Origin: Sporobacter sp963663605
GTDB taxonomy: Bacteria; Bacillota; Clostridia; Oscillospirales; Oscillospiraceae
Assembly (NCBI GenBank): GCA_963663605.2
Contig: CAXXVF010000002.1
Span: forward strand, 2,232,001-2,296,000
Direction of reading: 5' to 3'
DNA: 64,000 nucleotides
Part shown: in pieces, positions 50,973 through 59,918 of the stretch
Position numbering within the stretch: the first letter of the stretch is position 1
Layout: each line of letters starts with the position of its first letter
Notes under the pieces: generated by a model
Database searches by the model: none
What the model saw: only the letters and a program-made list of their open reading frames with translations
Told to the model about the DNA's origin: nothing
Position numbers and translations under genes: made by a program

Positions 50973-52571
50973 TTATTGGCTGAGACTGATCGTCCAGTCG
51001 GTGAAATTATAAAAGAGGCTCGATTGCGTCGGCGTAAGACCGCCAACGGTATTCCGGTTCGTATGAACGGCGTATTGCCTGTAAAGCACGGGAATAATCG
51101 GCGCGTCTTCATAAGCGTATGCGCACAGCTGTCTGGCTGCCTCTTTTTCCGCATTTTCATCGTTTGCCGCGAGAAGCGCTTCCAAATAATACGAATAGGA
51201 TGTATTCCCAATATGACCGTAGTCAATCGAGCCGTCCGGCGTCAGAAGCTGTGAGAGATCGTAGTCGTCCGGCAGGCTGACGTCCCCGTAATACATATCG
51301 AAATTGCCTATTTCCAAAGCCGTCTTATACGCCTCCCAGGAAAGCTGCGCGATTTCAACATCAATTCCAACCGTCTTCATGGATAAAGCGATTTCTTCGG
51401 CGGCGGCAACTTTATACTTATTATCACCGTTGACGATGAATTTCAGCGTGAATGGTGTATAGGTATAATCTTCATCCGGATATTCCAGATACCCGTCACT
51501 GTTCACATCGGACAAGCCAAGCGACGAGAAAATAGACGAAATCTCGGCCAGCGGGTCCGACACGTCGACCTCCCACGCCGTGTCGTAAAGCGGGTAATTG
51601 GGGTTCATTATCAGCGGGGCGGGATCGGCATGGTTTGTATAAAGCATATCCACGAGCGCATCTCTGTCAATAGTCAGTCCGAGCGCGCGTCTCATAGCAG
51701 CTTCGGATAAAACGTTATTCGCCGCATTAAACCCGACAAATTGTAGGATGTTTGTATGATAGTAGCGGACCTCATGATCGCTTAAAATGTTGATTTCCGA
51801 TGAATCGGCGGGATCGTCCCAGAAAATATCCACCGCTTGGGATGAAAATTCCACCGAAAGTTCAATATTGCTACACTCTTTCAGATAAACAGTCTGCACG
51901 GGCAGACTGTCGTAATCGCGGTGGGCTGAAAACGCGGAAAGACGCGGGTGCCCCGTTCCCTGATAATAATAGGGGCCCGTCCCCGGAGGATGGTTGTAAT
52001 CAATGGAATTTGCCTTGATGATAGGTACATCTAAAATTACCGGCAGTTTGTAGCTGGCTGTTTTAAGTGTTATTTCAACCGTCAGCTCGTCCACTGCGGT
52101 AACGCTGTCGATATTATGCAGCCGTCCCGAGAACCGGCCGCCCTCCATGGCGCGCTCCAGCGTATATCGGACATCCATGGCGGTGAGCGTCGAGCCGTCG
52201 CTCATGGCGATATCAGATTTCAAATGGAATGTGTAGGTAAGTCCGCCGTCCGTCGTCTCATAGCTTTCACACAAAACGGGCTGCGGCGTCCAGTTCTCAT
52301 CCAGCACGAACAGCCCTTCGTATAAAAGCGGAATAAGCGCCATGTTGTCGGGGTTCGTGCCGGTTATGGGATTAAACGAGTAGCTGGAATTGTACCGGGC
52401 TGTGAACACCCTGTCGGCATACGTGTAGACATCGGCTGAAGCAGCCGGCTGGACGTCCGCACTGACGTCAGCTTGTTCGGTTGTGACTTCGCTGTCGCAT
52501 GAGCTGAGTATAAAAAGCAGCATCATGACAGTTAACAACACTGCGGCGAAGCGTTTTAATAACCGGTTCAA
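50973..52571 (-). CDS. Peptide/nickel-type substrate-binding lipoprotein (family 5)
   Basis: Start chosen at a TTG (LNRLLKRFAAVLL) five bases after AAAGGAAAA; its TTGA overlaps the pgeF stop. 532 residues. Lipobox ILSSC with Cys25, then the SBP_bac_5 pattern YEGLFVLDENWTPQPVLCESYE, YTFHLKSDIAMSDGSTLTAMDVRYT, RRALGLTIDRDALVD. It binds oligopeptides or similar solutes for an ABC importer, but no permease or ATPase gene is nearby, so it must work with a system encoded elsewhere or act alone. Confidence 0.9.
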   Translation of the reverse strand: MNRLLKRFAAVLLTVMMLLFILSSCDSEVTTEQADVSADVQPAASADVYTYADRVFTARYNSSYSFNPITGTNPDNMALIPLLYEGLFVLDENWTPQPVLCESYETTDGGLTYTFHLKSDIAMSDGSTLTAMDVRYTLERAMEGGRFSGRLHNIDSVTAVDELTVEITLKTASYKLPVILDVPIIKANSIDYNHPPGTGPYYYQGTGHPRLSAFSAHRDYDSLPVQTVYLKECSNIELSVEFSSQAVDIFWDDPADSSEINILSDHEVRYYHTNILQFVGFNAANNVLSEAAMRRALGLTIDRDALVDMLYTNHADPAPLIMNPNYPLYDTAWEVDVSDPLAEISSIFSSLGLSDVNSDGYLEYPDEDYTYTPFTLKFIVNGDNKYKVAAAEEIALSMKTVGIDVEIAQLSWEAYKTALEIGNFDMYYGDVSLPDDYDLSQLLTPDGSIDYGHIGNTSYSYYLEALLAANDENAEKEAARQLCAYAYEDAPIIPVLYRQYAVHTNRNTVGGLTPTQSSLFYNFTDWTISLSQ

Positions 52572-53374
52572 TGTGGTTTTCCTTTCAATGTGATCACAGC
52601 TGCCTGGCTGCCGCGTCTTCCTTTTGTAACACGGTGAGACCAATATTTATCATTTAAACATGACGTGCATTCGGGAGAAACTTCAATATTTTCTCTTTTC
52701 AGTCCCGCACGTTCCATCAGCAATGCGTTGATGCCTTTTAAATCAACCATATACTTATCGCCGCGTAGAACGGCGTATCGGGGCGATTCATCGCCTAAAA
52801 CGTGTTCTAAGGCGTCTTTGACGTCGTTGCCGGTTTCAAAACAGCACTTTGAGATACACGGCCCGATCGCCGCGCGGATGTCCGCCGGCCGGCATCCGAA
52901 CGCGCGCGTCATTTTCCCGACGGCGGTACCGACGATATCCCTGACGGTCCCGCGCCATCCTGCGTGAACGGCGCCGACGGCGCCGCGTACAGGGTCATGA
53001 AGGAGAACAGGCGTGCAGTCGGCCGTAAAAATGATCAGCGGCAGATCAGCTTCCATCGTTATGAGGCCGTCGGCTTCATACGGGATCGGCGCATACGGTG
53101 CCCGACGGTCGTTTTTTTCGGCAACGCGCACCGCATCGCTGTGGACCTGACGGGAAAACACAAGGCCTTCCGGGTCAAACCCCAGCGCCGCGCCCAAAAG
53201 CGCGTAATTACGGCAGACGTTTTTCGGGTCGTCGCCCTCTTTATATCCGAGGTTCAAGGATGCGTAAACGCCGCTCGAAACACCGCCGAGCCGCGTTGTA
53301 AAGGCATGCGCGGCTGTGATATTGGATGCGGTCATTAACAGCAGATCGCCTGTCCTTGTTTCTGTAAAAGGCAT
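52568..53374 (-). CDS. pgeF: Purine nucleoside phosphorylase PgeF (YfiH, laccase domain)
   Basis: 268 residues. Family motifs FTTRLGGVSSGVYASLNLG, RQVHSDAV, TADCTPVLLHDP, AVHAGWRGTVRDIV and GPCISKCCFE, with the conserved Cys and His zinc ligands. Members act on purine nucleosides and inosine and help peptidoglycan precursor fidelity in E. coli. Begins two bases after the secA stop and its stop is overlapped by the TTG start of the lipoprotein gene. Confidence 0.95.
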   Translation of the reverse strand: MPFTETRTGDLLLMTASNITAAHAFTTRLGGVSSGVYASLNLGYKEGDDPKNVCRNYALLGAALGFDPEGLVFSRQVHSDAVRVAEKNDRRAPYAPIPYEADGLITMEADLPLIIFTADCTPVLLHDPVRGAVGAVHAGWRGTVRDIVGTAVGKMTRAFGCRPADIRAAIGPCISKCCFETGNDVKDALEHVLGDESPRYAVLRGDKYMVDLKGINALLMERAGLKRENIEVSPECTSCLNDKYWSHRVTKGRRGSQAAVITLKGKPH

Positions 53375-53376
53375 TT

Positions 53377-56166
53377 TTAAGCGTCTCTGCCGCAGCAGTC
53401 CTTATACTTCATCGGGAGTCCGTTCGGGCGCTTTTTGCCGCAGGGGCACGGGTCGTTGCGTCCGATCTTCTTTCCTGTCTTCACGGGCTGTTTCTTAACG
53501 GTATTATCGCCGCCTACATTGTTAACGGCATTTTGATTTTTCGCAACGCTCTTGCGCTCAAGCGCCTGTTCCTTCTTCACGCGCGCGATGAAGACGCGCC
53601 GGACGACTTCTTCCTTTATTCCATTGATCATCGCTTCGAACATATCAAACCCTTCACGCTTATACTCGTCAACGGGATTGATCTGGCCGTAAGCGCGCAA
53701 ACGGACGCCGTCCCGGAGTTCTTCCATGGCGTCGATATGCTCCGTCCAGTATTCGTCGACGACGCGGAGCATGATAACGCGTTCAAGCTCGCGCATCAGC
53801 GGTGTCTCCGTGCCGGGCAAAAGCCCCAGCTCCTGCTCCTTTGTTTCGTATGCAGCTATGGCTTTCTCGTACAGATATTCCTGGAGTTCCGTCGGCGTGA
53901 GCGTGTTGGCGGACGATACCTTCGGCACGTCTTTTTTCTTCAGGAAAAGCTGCTCAAAGGGCTTAACTATTTCATCAAGGACAGTCTGGTCGGTCAGTTG
54001 TTCGTGTTCGGCCCCGGCCGAGAAAACCGTCGTCTGGATCACTTCACCGATCATTGACTGCAGGACCGGTTTTATGTTGTCACCGTCAAGAACCTTCCGG
54101 CGCTGCTCATAAATGATCTTACGCTGGGTATTCATGACATCATCGTATTGCAGGACATTTTTACGGACCTGGAAGTTGCGGCTTTCAACTTTCTTCTGCG
54201 CCTGCTCGATCGCGTTGGACAGGATCTTCTGGTCGATCGGCGTGTCTTCATCCAGGCCGAGCGAATTCATCATACCCATAATGCGTTCGGAGCCGAAAAG
54301 CCGCATGATATCATCCGACATCGCTATAAAAAACCGCGATTCGCCGGGATCTCCCTGCCGTCCGGAGCGGCCTCTGAGCTGGTTGTCTATACGGCGGGAC
54401 TCATGCCGCTCGGTGCCGAGGATGTATAAACCGCCCGCCTGCTTCACTTTTTCCGCCTCGGCGGACGTCACAGCCTTATGTTTTTCCATACATTCGGCAA
54501 ACAGGCTCCGGGCTTCAAGTATCTCCTCGTCGTCCGTATCGGCAAATCCGGTCGCCTCGACGATGATCTCGTCGGAAACTTCGGCTTTTTTCAAATCGTT
54601 TTTCGCCAGGTATTCTGCGTTGCCGCCCAGCATGATATCGGTGCCGCGCCCGGCCATGTTCGTGGCGATCGTCACCGCACCGAGCTTGCCGGCCTGCGCA
54701 ACGATCTCGGCTTCCTTCTCATGGTGTTTGGCGTTCAGGACGTTATGCGGAACGCCGCGCTTTTTGAGAAGGGACGCTAAAAGCTCGCTCTTCTCTATTG
54801 AAACGGTACCGACCAGAACAGGCTGCCCTTTTTCATGGCACGCTTCAATCTGATCGAGGATGGCTCTGAATTTGCCGTTTTCCGTTTTGTAGATGACGTC
54901 CGCGTTGTCGATTCGTATGAGCGGCTTATTTGTCGGGATCTCAATGATGTCCAGATTATAGATGGACCCGAACTCCTCTTCCTCCGTCAGGGCCGTACCG
55001 GTCATGCCGGAGAGCTTGTCGTAAAGGCGAAAATAATTCTGGAAAGTGATCGTGGCGAGTGTTTTGCTCTCACGCGCGACTTCAACATGCTCTTTGGCTT
55101 CTATGGCCTGATGCAGACCCTCGTTGTACCGGCGGCCGAACATAAGGCGGCCGGTAAATTCGTCGACAATGATGATTTCTCCATCTTTGATGACGTAGTC
55201 GACATCCCGCTGCATGACGCCGTGCGCCCGGACGGCCTGGTTGATATGGTGCGACAGCGTGTTGTTTTCAAGATCCGCGAGGTTTTCAAGTCCGAAATAT
55301 TCCTCAGCCTTTCTGATACCGCGTTCCGTCAGCGTCGCGGTGCGGGCTTTTTCGTCCACGACATAGTCGGCGTCGATGTCTTCTTCTTCCTGCTCCTTGT
55401 CGTCAATGGTGGCATAAACTTTCTTTTTAAGTCGGCTTACAAACGCGTCCACTTTCGTATACATTTCCGTAGATTCGTCGCCCTGACCGGAAATAATCAG
55501 AGGCGTCCTTGCTTCGTCGATCAGGATCGAGTCAACCTCGTCGACAATGGCGAACGAATGACCGCGCTGGACCATATTGGCGCTGTACAGCGCCATGTTG
55601 TCACGCAGGTAGTCAAACCCCATCTCGTTGTTTGTGCCGTATGTGATGTCGGCATTATAGGCGGCGCGCCGTTCGGCGCTTGTCAGGCCGTGGACGATGA
55701 GGCCTACGGTCAGGCCCATGAAGTGATGGACCTTGCCCATCCATTCGCTGTCCCGGCGTGCCAGATAATCATTGACCGTTACGATATGAACGCCATTGCC
55801 GGACAGCGCGTTTAAGTAAGCGGGCAAAACGGCGACGAGCGTCTTGCCTTCACCGGTTTTCATTTCAGCGATACGCCCCTGATGCAGAACGATACCGCCG
55901 ATGAGCTGGACCTTGTACGGCCGCATACCTAAAACGCGGTCGGCAGCTTCGCGCACGGCCGCAAATGCCTCCGGGAGAATATCATCGAGCGTCTCGCCCG
56001 CTCCAAGGCGTTTTTTAAATTCCGATGTCTTGTCTTTCAGCGCCTCGTCGGAAAGCTTCTTATAGCCTTCTTCAAAAGATTCGATCTTGCTCACAATCGG
56101 GGCGACAGTCTTCAGCTCCCTTTGGCTGTGGGTGCCGAAAACTTTTGTAACAACTTCTTTTAACAT
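53377..56166 (-). CDS. secA: Preprotein translocase ATPase SecA
   Basis: Start at MLKEVVTKVFG, five bases after GGAGG; 929 residues. Walker A MKTGEGKT, DEVDSILIDEARTPLIISG split into shorter motifs DEVD and DEARTPL, helicase motif RGTDIMLGG, and QLRGRSGRQGDPGES. The C-terminal zinc motif (DPCPCGKKRPNGLP...CC) that binds SecB or lipids is present although SecB is normally absent in clostridia. Drives post-translational export through SecYEG. Candidate promoter lies at 56345-56373. Confidence 0.98.
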   Translation of the reverse strand: MLKEVVTKVFGTHSQRELKTVAPIVSKIESFEEGYKKLSDEALKDKTSEFKKRLGAGETLDDILPEAFAAVREAADRVLGMRPYKVQLIGGIVLHQGRIAEMKTGEGKTLVAVLPAYLNALSGNGVHIVTVNDYLARRDSEWMGKVHHFMGLTVGLIVHGLTSAERRAAYNADITYGTNNEMGFDYLRDNMALYSANMVQRGHSFAIVDEVDSILIDEARTPLIISGQGDESTEMYTKVDAFVSRLKKKVYATIDDKEQEEEDIDADYVVDEKARTATLTERGIRKAEEYFGLENLADLENNTLSHHINQAVRAHGVMQRDVDYVIKDGEIIIVDEFTGRLMFGRRYNEGLHQAIEAKEHVEVARESKTLATITFQNYFRLYDKLSGMTGTALTEEEEFGSIYNLDIIEIPTNKPLIRIDNADVIYKTENGKFRAILDQIEACHEKGQPVLVGTVSIEKSELLASLLKKRGVPHNVLNAKHHEKEAEIVAQAGKLGAVTIATNMAGRGTDIMLGGNAEYLAKNDLKKAEVSDEIIVEATGFADTDDEEILEARSLFAECMEKHKAVTSAEAEKVKQAGGLYILGTERHESRRIDNQLRGRSGRQGDPGESRFFIAMSDDIMRLFGSERIMGMMNSLGLDEDTPIDQKILSNAIEQAQKKVESRNFQVRKNVLQYDDVMNTQRKIIYEQRRKVLDGDNIKPVLQSMIGEVIQTTVFSAGAEHEQLTDQTVLDEIVKPFEQLFLKKKDVPKVSSANTLTPTELQEYLYEKAIAAYETKEQELGLLPGTETPLMRELERVIMLRVVDEYWTEHIDAMEELRDGVRLRAYGQINPVDEYKREGFDMFEAMINGIKEEVVRRVFIARVKKEQALERKSVAKNQNAVNNVGGDNTVKKQPVKTGKKIGRNDPCPCGKKRPNGLPMKYKDCCGRDA

Positions 56167-56344
56167 ATTAACCTCCAATGCGCTCCGCGCATAAACAGCA
56201 ATAAAAGATTCCTCCCGATCCGGAGGTTTTTGTCCACAAATTTGGATTGTGCTGAAGCGGCCGGAAACATGGATGTCATCTAATCGTATGTTCTTATTAC
56301 ACAATCGGCTTTCATGTTTCTTGTCGTCAATTATCAATCAAAGT

Positions 56345-56373
56345 ATTATAGCACAATAATATGAATATTAAAA
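56345..56373 (-). promoter_or_regulatory. Candidate secA promoter
   Basis: On the minus strand TTTTAA (56368-56373), 17 bases, perfect TATAAT (56345-56350), leaving a leader of about 170 bases that can form a CCTCC/GGAGG hairpin near 56207-56224. The remaining gap up to the tRNA promoter has no visible gene. Confidence 0.5.
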
Positions 56374-56536
56374 GATACGCGTTTTAAAAAAAGCGGCAAA
56401 AGGAATGCCGGTACAAAGAGGTTCCCGGACACAAAAGTATGTATTTATCCGGACCGCAGGGCAAGGAGCGGACCAGGTGTTATACTGTTCATTATCCCTG
56501 CCTTTGTTATAAAATATCTTATGCATAATTTTTATA

Positions 56537-56565
56537 TTGACAATGCCCCGCGGGTTTGCTATGAT
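56537..56565 (+). promoter_or_regulatory. Promoter of the tRNA-Thr/tRNA-Tyr unit
   Basis: Perfect TTGACA (56537-56542), 17 bases, TATGAT (56560-56565), 26 bases ahead of the first tRNA. Confidence 0.85.
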
Positions 56566-56590
56566 TATTTTCACTGACGGCAAAGGGCAC

Positions 56591-56666
56591 GCTGGTGTAG
56601 CTCAGCCGGTAGAGCAGCTGATTTGTAATCAGCAGGTCGGGGGTTCGAATCCGTCCACCAGCTCCA
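56591..56666 (+). tRNA. tRNA-Thr (anticodon TGT)
   Basis: Acceptor GCTGGTG/CACCAGC, D arm GCTC...GAGC, anticodon stem GCTGA/TCAGC with loop TTTGTAA, T arm GGGGG-TTCGAAT-CCGTC and encoded CCA. The T stem has a G-G mismatch at its centre (G51/G63), one G-U pair beside it. Confidence 0.93.
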
Positions 56667-56691
56667 ATCGCCTTCGGCCGGAATTAAATAC

Positions 56692-56776
56692 GGAGGAGTT
56701 CCCGAGTGGCCAAAGGGGGCAGACTGTAAATCTGTTGTCAGTGACTTCGGTGGTTCGAATCCACCCTCCTCCACCA
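56692..56776 (+). tRNA. tRNA-Tyr (anticodon GTA)
   Basis: 85 nucleotides with the long variable arm of class II tRNAs. Acceptor GGAGGAG/CTCCTCC, anticodon stem GCAGA/TCTGT with loop CTGTAAA, T arm GGTGG-TTCGAAT-CCACC, encoded CCA. Cotranscribed with tRNA-Thr 25 bases upstream. Confidence 0.95.
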
Positions 56777-56777
56777 A

Positions 56778-56822
56778 AAAAGGACTCGACTGTTGATACA
56801 ATGGTCGAGTCCTTTTATTTTT
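56778..56822 (+). terminator. Terminator of the tRNA unit
   Basis: A 13-base stem, AAAAGGACTCGAC with its complement (56804-56816), around a 13-base loop and followed by ATTTTTT. Confidence 0.9.
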
Positions 56823-57075
56823 TGTCAACGTCTTAAAGCCATTGATATTGCACGATTGTAAAGAAAAACGCCGCAAATGAATGTTGGTAACGGATGGCAT
56901 TTTTCTTCTAAGTTTATTAATGTCAATTATGAAAATGCACCCATTTTCGCTATCGTTCAAGAATACGGTTTATCGTTTAGTAATGGGCATCTTATATTCT
57001 CCAAGCAATTGTAATCTTATCACTTTTATGATAAGATTTTGGAAATACTCGAAGTATGAAAGGACCGTTTTTTAC

Positions 57076-58461
57076 ATGATGAAAAAACTCATTTCAACAC
57101 TTCTCTTGCTCAGTTTGGCTCTCGGTTTCTCCGTCAGCACATCTGCCGCATCAGATATAGCCGTAACCATTGACGGAGAAAAAGTAATCTTTAGCAGTGA
57201 CAGCGGCAGCCCGTTTATTGACAGCAACGGCCGTTCTCTGGTTCCGCTTCGGATCACCACGGAAACCTACGGCTGCAGCGTCTATTGGGATAATGAAAAC
57301 CGAAATGCCATTGTATATAAAGATGGTGTCACAGTAGTCTGTCCTATTGATGAGAGCTATATCGAGATTAACGGGGAGCGGGTGGAAATTGACACCGCTG
57401 CGGTGATCAAAGACGGAAGGACCTATCTGCCCATCCGCTGCGTATTAGAGGCAATGGGCGCTGCCGTCGGTTGGGAAAACGCATCCAAAACAGTCCTTGT
57501 AACCCGCGGGGAAACCGGTGTGTCCAGACATCAGGAAGCATATATAGAGCGGGCACTGGCTGCCGTTGAAGCCAATAAGAACCTAAGCGATGAAGCGGCG
57601 ATCGAAATCTCTGCCGCGGCAAGGTATTTTCTCGAGTCTGTGCCCGTGACGGAAGCACAAATAACAAAAATCTGTGCCCGGCTGCAAAATCTGATATTCA
57701 AGGTGGAGAATTCCGGCAACGCGGGCCAGGCGATACGCAATAGCAGCACCTCCTATACGGTCACGTTGCTCCCCGTATTGTGGGAAAGCGCGCTGCTCAG
57801 CAGAAAAATCAATCCGAATGGTGTGTCCGGAACCATTGTTCACGAGCTGAACCACGTATACAGCGAATCGCCCAGCACGGAATGGTTTCAGGAAGGCATG
57901 GCGGGCGCCATCAATCTTGAGGTGTGCGCCAAATATAAAATAACGAATTACGAGGCATATGAGCGGATTTGCTTCCTTGTTATGGAACTCTGCGGGGCGG
58001 ATGAGGTGCTCGCTTGCTTCTTTACCGGGGATGAAACGCCTCTTTGCGATATGCTGAACCAATATGCCGGTGTCAGCGATTCCAAGATCCTACTGAATAA
58101 CTTATCGTTGACCATGCAAAATGCTTGTGATAACGGCTTACATGGAGCAAGCGAACCCGAGAAGGAGGCCTGTCAGGAAGCCTATCTGAGCGCCGCGGCG
58201 GAAGTCACCGTACTTTTCGAAAAAGCCTATGAAGGAAAATACGGGACCAGTATCCATGACGACGCCCTCTGTGAGGTCTACCTCACGTGGCTCAACACAT
58301 GGGCAAGCCTGTTTCGGATCAAATCAGGCGGCGATTTTACCTGCTCCACCGAAACCCCGCCATTCTACTACAATTTGAAAAACTACCATAGTGTGATTGT
58401 TATTAAGGATAACAATCACCTGATGAGCGAGGACGGAGAATTCATGTATTACCGGTATTAA
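57076..58461 (+). CDS. Secreted CuAO-N domain protein with gluzincin-like metallopeptidase domain
   Basis: 461 residues from MMKKLISTLLL (GAAAGGA 12 bases upstream). Signal peptide 1-25, then two copper-amine-oxidase N-terminal-type repeats (DSNGRSLVPLRITTETYGCSVYWD and IKDGRTYLPIRCVLEAMGAAVGWE in shorter pieces), about 40-140, which in clostridia mediate wall or polymer contacts. The rest holds HELNH (256-260) and, thirteen residues on, Glu273 in WFQEGMAGA, the HExxH...E zinc arrangement of peptidase-MA-like gluzincins. A helical C-terminal region ends FYYNLKNY. Substrate unknown. Follows the tRNA terminator and stands alone; the terminator at 58558 closes it. Confidence 0.8.
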   Translation: MMKKLISTLLLLSLALGFSVSTSAASDIAVTIDGEKVIFSSDSGSPFIDSNGRSLVPLRITTETYGCSVYWDNENRNAIVYKDGVTVVCPIDESYIEINGERVEIDTAAVIKDGRTYLPIRCVLEAMGAAVGWENASKTVLVTRGETGVSRHQEAYIERALAAVEANKNLSDEAAIEISAAARYFLESVPVTEAQITKICARLQNLIFKVENSGNAGQAIRNSSTSYTVTLLPVLWESALLSRKINPNGVSGTIVHELNHVYSESPSTEWFQEGMAGAINLEVCAKYKITNYEAYERICFLVMELCGADEVLACFFTGDETPLCDMLNQYAGVSDSKILLNNLSLTMQNACDNGLHGASEPEKEACQEAYLSAAAEVTVLFEKAYEGKYGTSIHDDALCEVYLTWLNTWASLFRIKSGGDFTCSTETPPFYYNLKNYHSVIVIKDNNHLMSEDGEFMYYRY

Positions 58462-58557
58462 ACCAATTGCATCGTTCGACTGTAAAAGCAGTCGTGTCGT
58501 TAGACATAAAAACCGAATGATGAAAACACAAAACTCACAATTTTTAGTCCCTAACAT

Positions 58558-58601
58558 AAAAAACGCCGTTCGTGATCCGTAATCACGAACGGCGTTTTTT
58601 T
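58558..58601. terminator. Bidirectional terminator
   Basis: A near 19-base perfect stem, ACGCCGTTCGTGAT with its complement, flanked by A and T runs, between the convergent metallopeptidase and LysR genes. Confidence 0.9.
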
Positions 58602-58612
58602 ACCGCAAGCAT

Positions 58613-59527
58613 TTATTCAGGCAATTTGCTTTCTGCTTGGGGTTCTTCATAATCGTGCTTTATGCGTTCAATAAAAACCTGGATATATGGATTTGCATTG
58701 TCCTCGCGCCATGCGGCAGCCTCGATCTGATATCCGATATCCGGCACCTGCAAGAACTTCACATGAGACGCGTTGCGCAGCGTATGCCATGCGTCAAGCA
58801 CTGTAATGCCGGCTCCCATCTCTAAGAGCATAGTAAGCGTCCCAACCGTCGGCACAACATGCTGCTTAGGCGTAAATCCGGCTGCCTGGCAAATCTCCAT
58901 ATGCTGTTTGGCCAATACTTCGGAGTCGCTTTCCGCAAGCACAAGGAAGATCTCATCCTTAAAGTCCTGAAGCGTCGGGTTTTCAGCATTGGCTTTTGAA
59001 TGGCTCGACGGAACAATCAGGCAGCATTTTTCCATATGGCTGCGCGTAAACGCTACACCCGGAAGCCGTTCAGCTTCAGCCTCAGGCATAATGGCTATAT
59101 CCAGCTCTCCCTCAACAAGCGCCTTGCACAGATCGGAAATTGAGTAATAGCTCATCTTGATTTTGACGTTCGGACGGGTGCTCCAAACGTAATTCAAGAC
59201 GTTTTCGTAGCATAATCCAACAAGCTGCCCTTCAATAGCCCCGATAATGATCGAGCCCTGTTCCAAGCGTTGCGCCATTGTAAGCTGATTGAGCATCTTC
59301 TGGAAATCTTCTGTTATCCGGCTGAAATGCTCGACACAAATCGCCCCGGCTGCCGTCAGCCGAACCGGGCTTTTCCCGCGTTCAAAAAGCTCGACGCCCA
59401 GCTCGCGTTCCATCGCGGAGATTTGTCTGCTGAGCCCCGGCTGCGACAAATGCATACGTTCAGCCGCTTTGGTAAAATTAAGACATTCCGCCGCCGCTAA
59501 AAAGCAGTTCATCTGAGACGTATTCAT
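58613..59527 (-). CDS. LysR-family transcriptional regulator
   Basis: 304 residues from MNTSQMNCFL (GGAG ten bases upstream). N-terminal winged helix (AAAECLNFTKAAERMHLSQ, GLSRQISAMERELG) and a periplasmic-binding-like effector domain with two halves (SIIIGAIEGQLV; GELDIAIMPEAE). Divergent from the DUF169 gene and the binding lipoprotein, its likely targets. Effector unknown. Confidence 0.93.
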   Translation of the reverse strand: MNTSQMNCFLAAAECLNFTKAAERMHLSQPGLSRQISAMERELGVELFERGKSPVRLTAAGAICVEHFSRITEDFQKMLNQLTMAQRLEQGSIIIGAIEGQLVGLCYENVLNYVWSTRPNVKIKMSYYSISDLCKALVEGELDIAIMPEAEAERLPGVAFTRSHMEKCCLIVPSSHSKANAENPTLQDFKDEIFLVLAESDSEVLAKQHMEICQAAGFTPKQHVVPTVGTLTMLLEMGAGITVLDAWHTLRNASHVKFLQVPDIGYQIEAAAWREDNANPYIQVFIERIKHDYEEPQAESKLPE

Positions 59528-59918
59528 GTTTCCCCACTCCATACACGCGCTTCTTACATTTATAATACAGGCTCGATAATTCCCTGGATATAATATTTAT
59601 AATTATAGCATATTTTTTGTCAAATTGCCATATTTTGAGCGCTCTGAGGCCTTTCTACTTTTTTTAAGCACCTTCCCTTGTGGGGATTAACTTCACCTGT
59701 ACGGTCCCGACCATCTGCAGCGATTTTTAACTTTGGATGTATTATTAATCCGGCATAATTAAAGCGCATGGCGTGATGCAAAACCGGCAGTGTACATAAG
59801 TTTAGTTATTTAGTATATTGGTATAAACGGCCGCATATGGATAATTGGAATATTAATCCGTGCAAGCGGTATGGCTTTAAGTCGCAATTGTATAGCTTTT
59901 TAAAAGGAGTAGAACCTG
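59528..59918. promoter_or_regulatory. Divergent regulatory region LysR / DUF169
   Basis: 391 bases without a coding sequence. On the minus strand a TATAAT (59602-59607) with a weak -35 is a candidate lysR promoter. Near 59740-59765 an ATTAATCCGGCATAATTAA stretch offers a T-N11-A type LysR half site. AAGGAG at 59903-59908 serves the DUF169 gene. Nothing else seen. Confidence 0.35.

Noticed and set aside
54835..55815. Long plus-strand frame inside secA
   Set aside because: Antisense shadow of secA; no promoter or recognisable domain.
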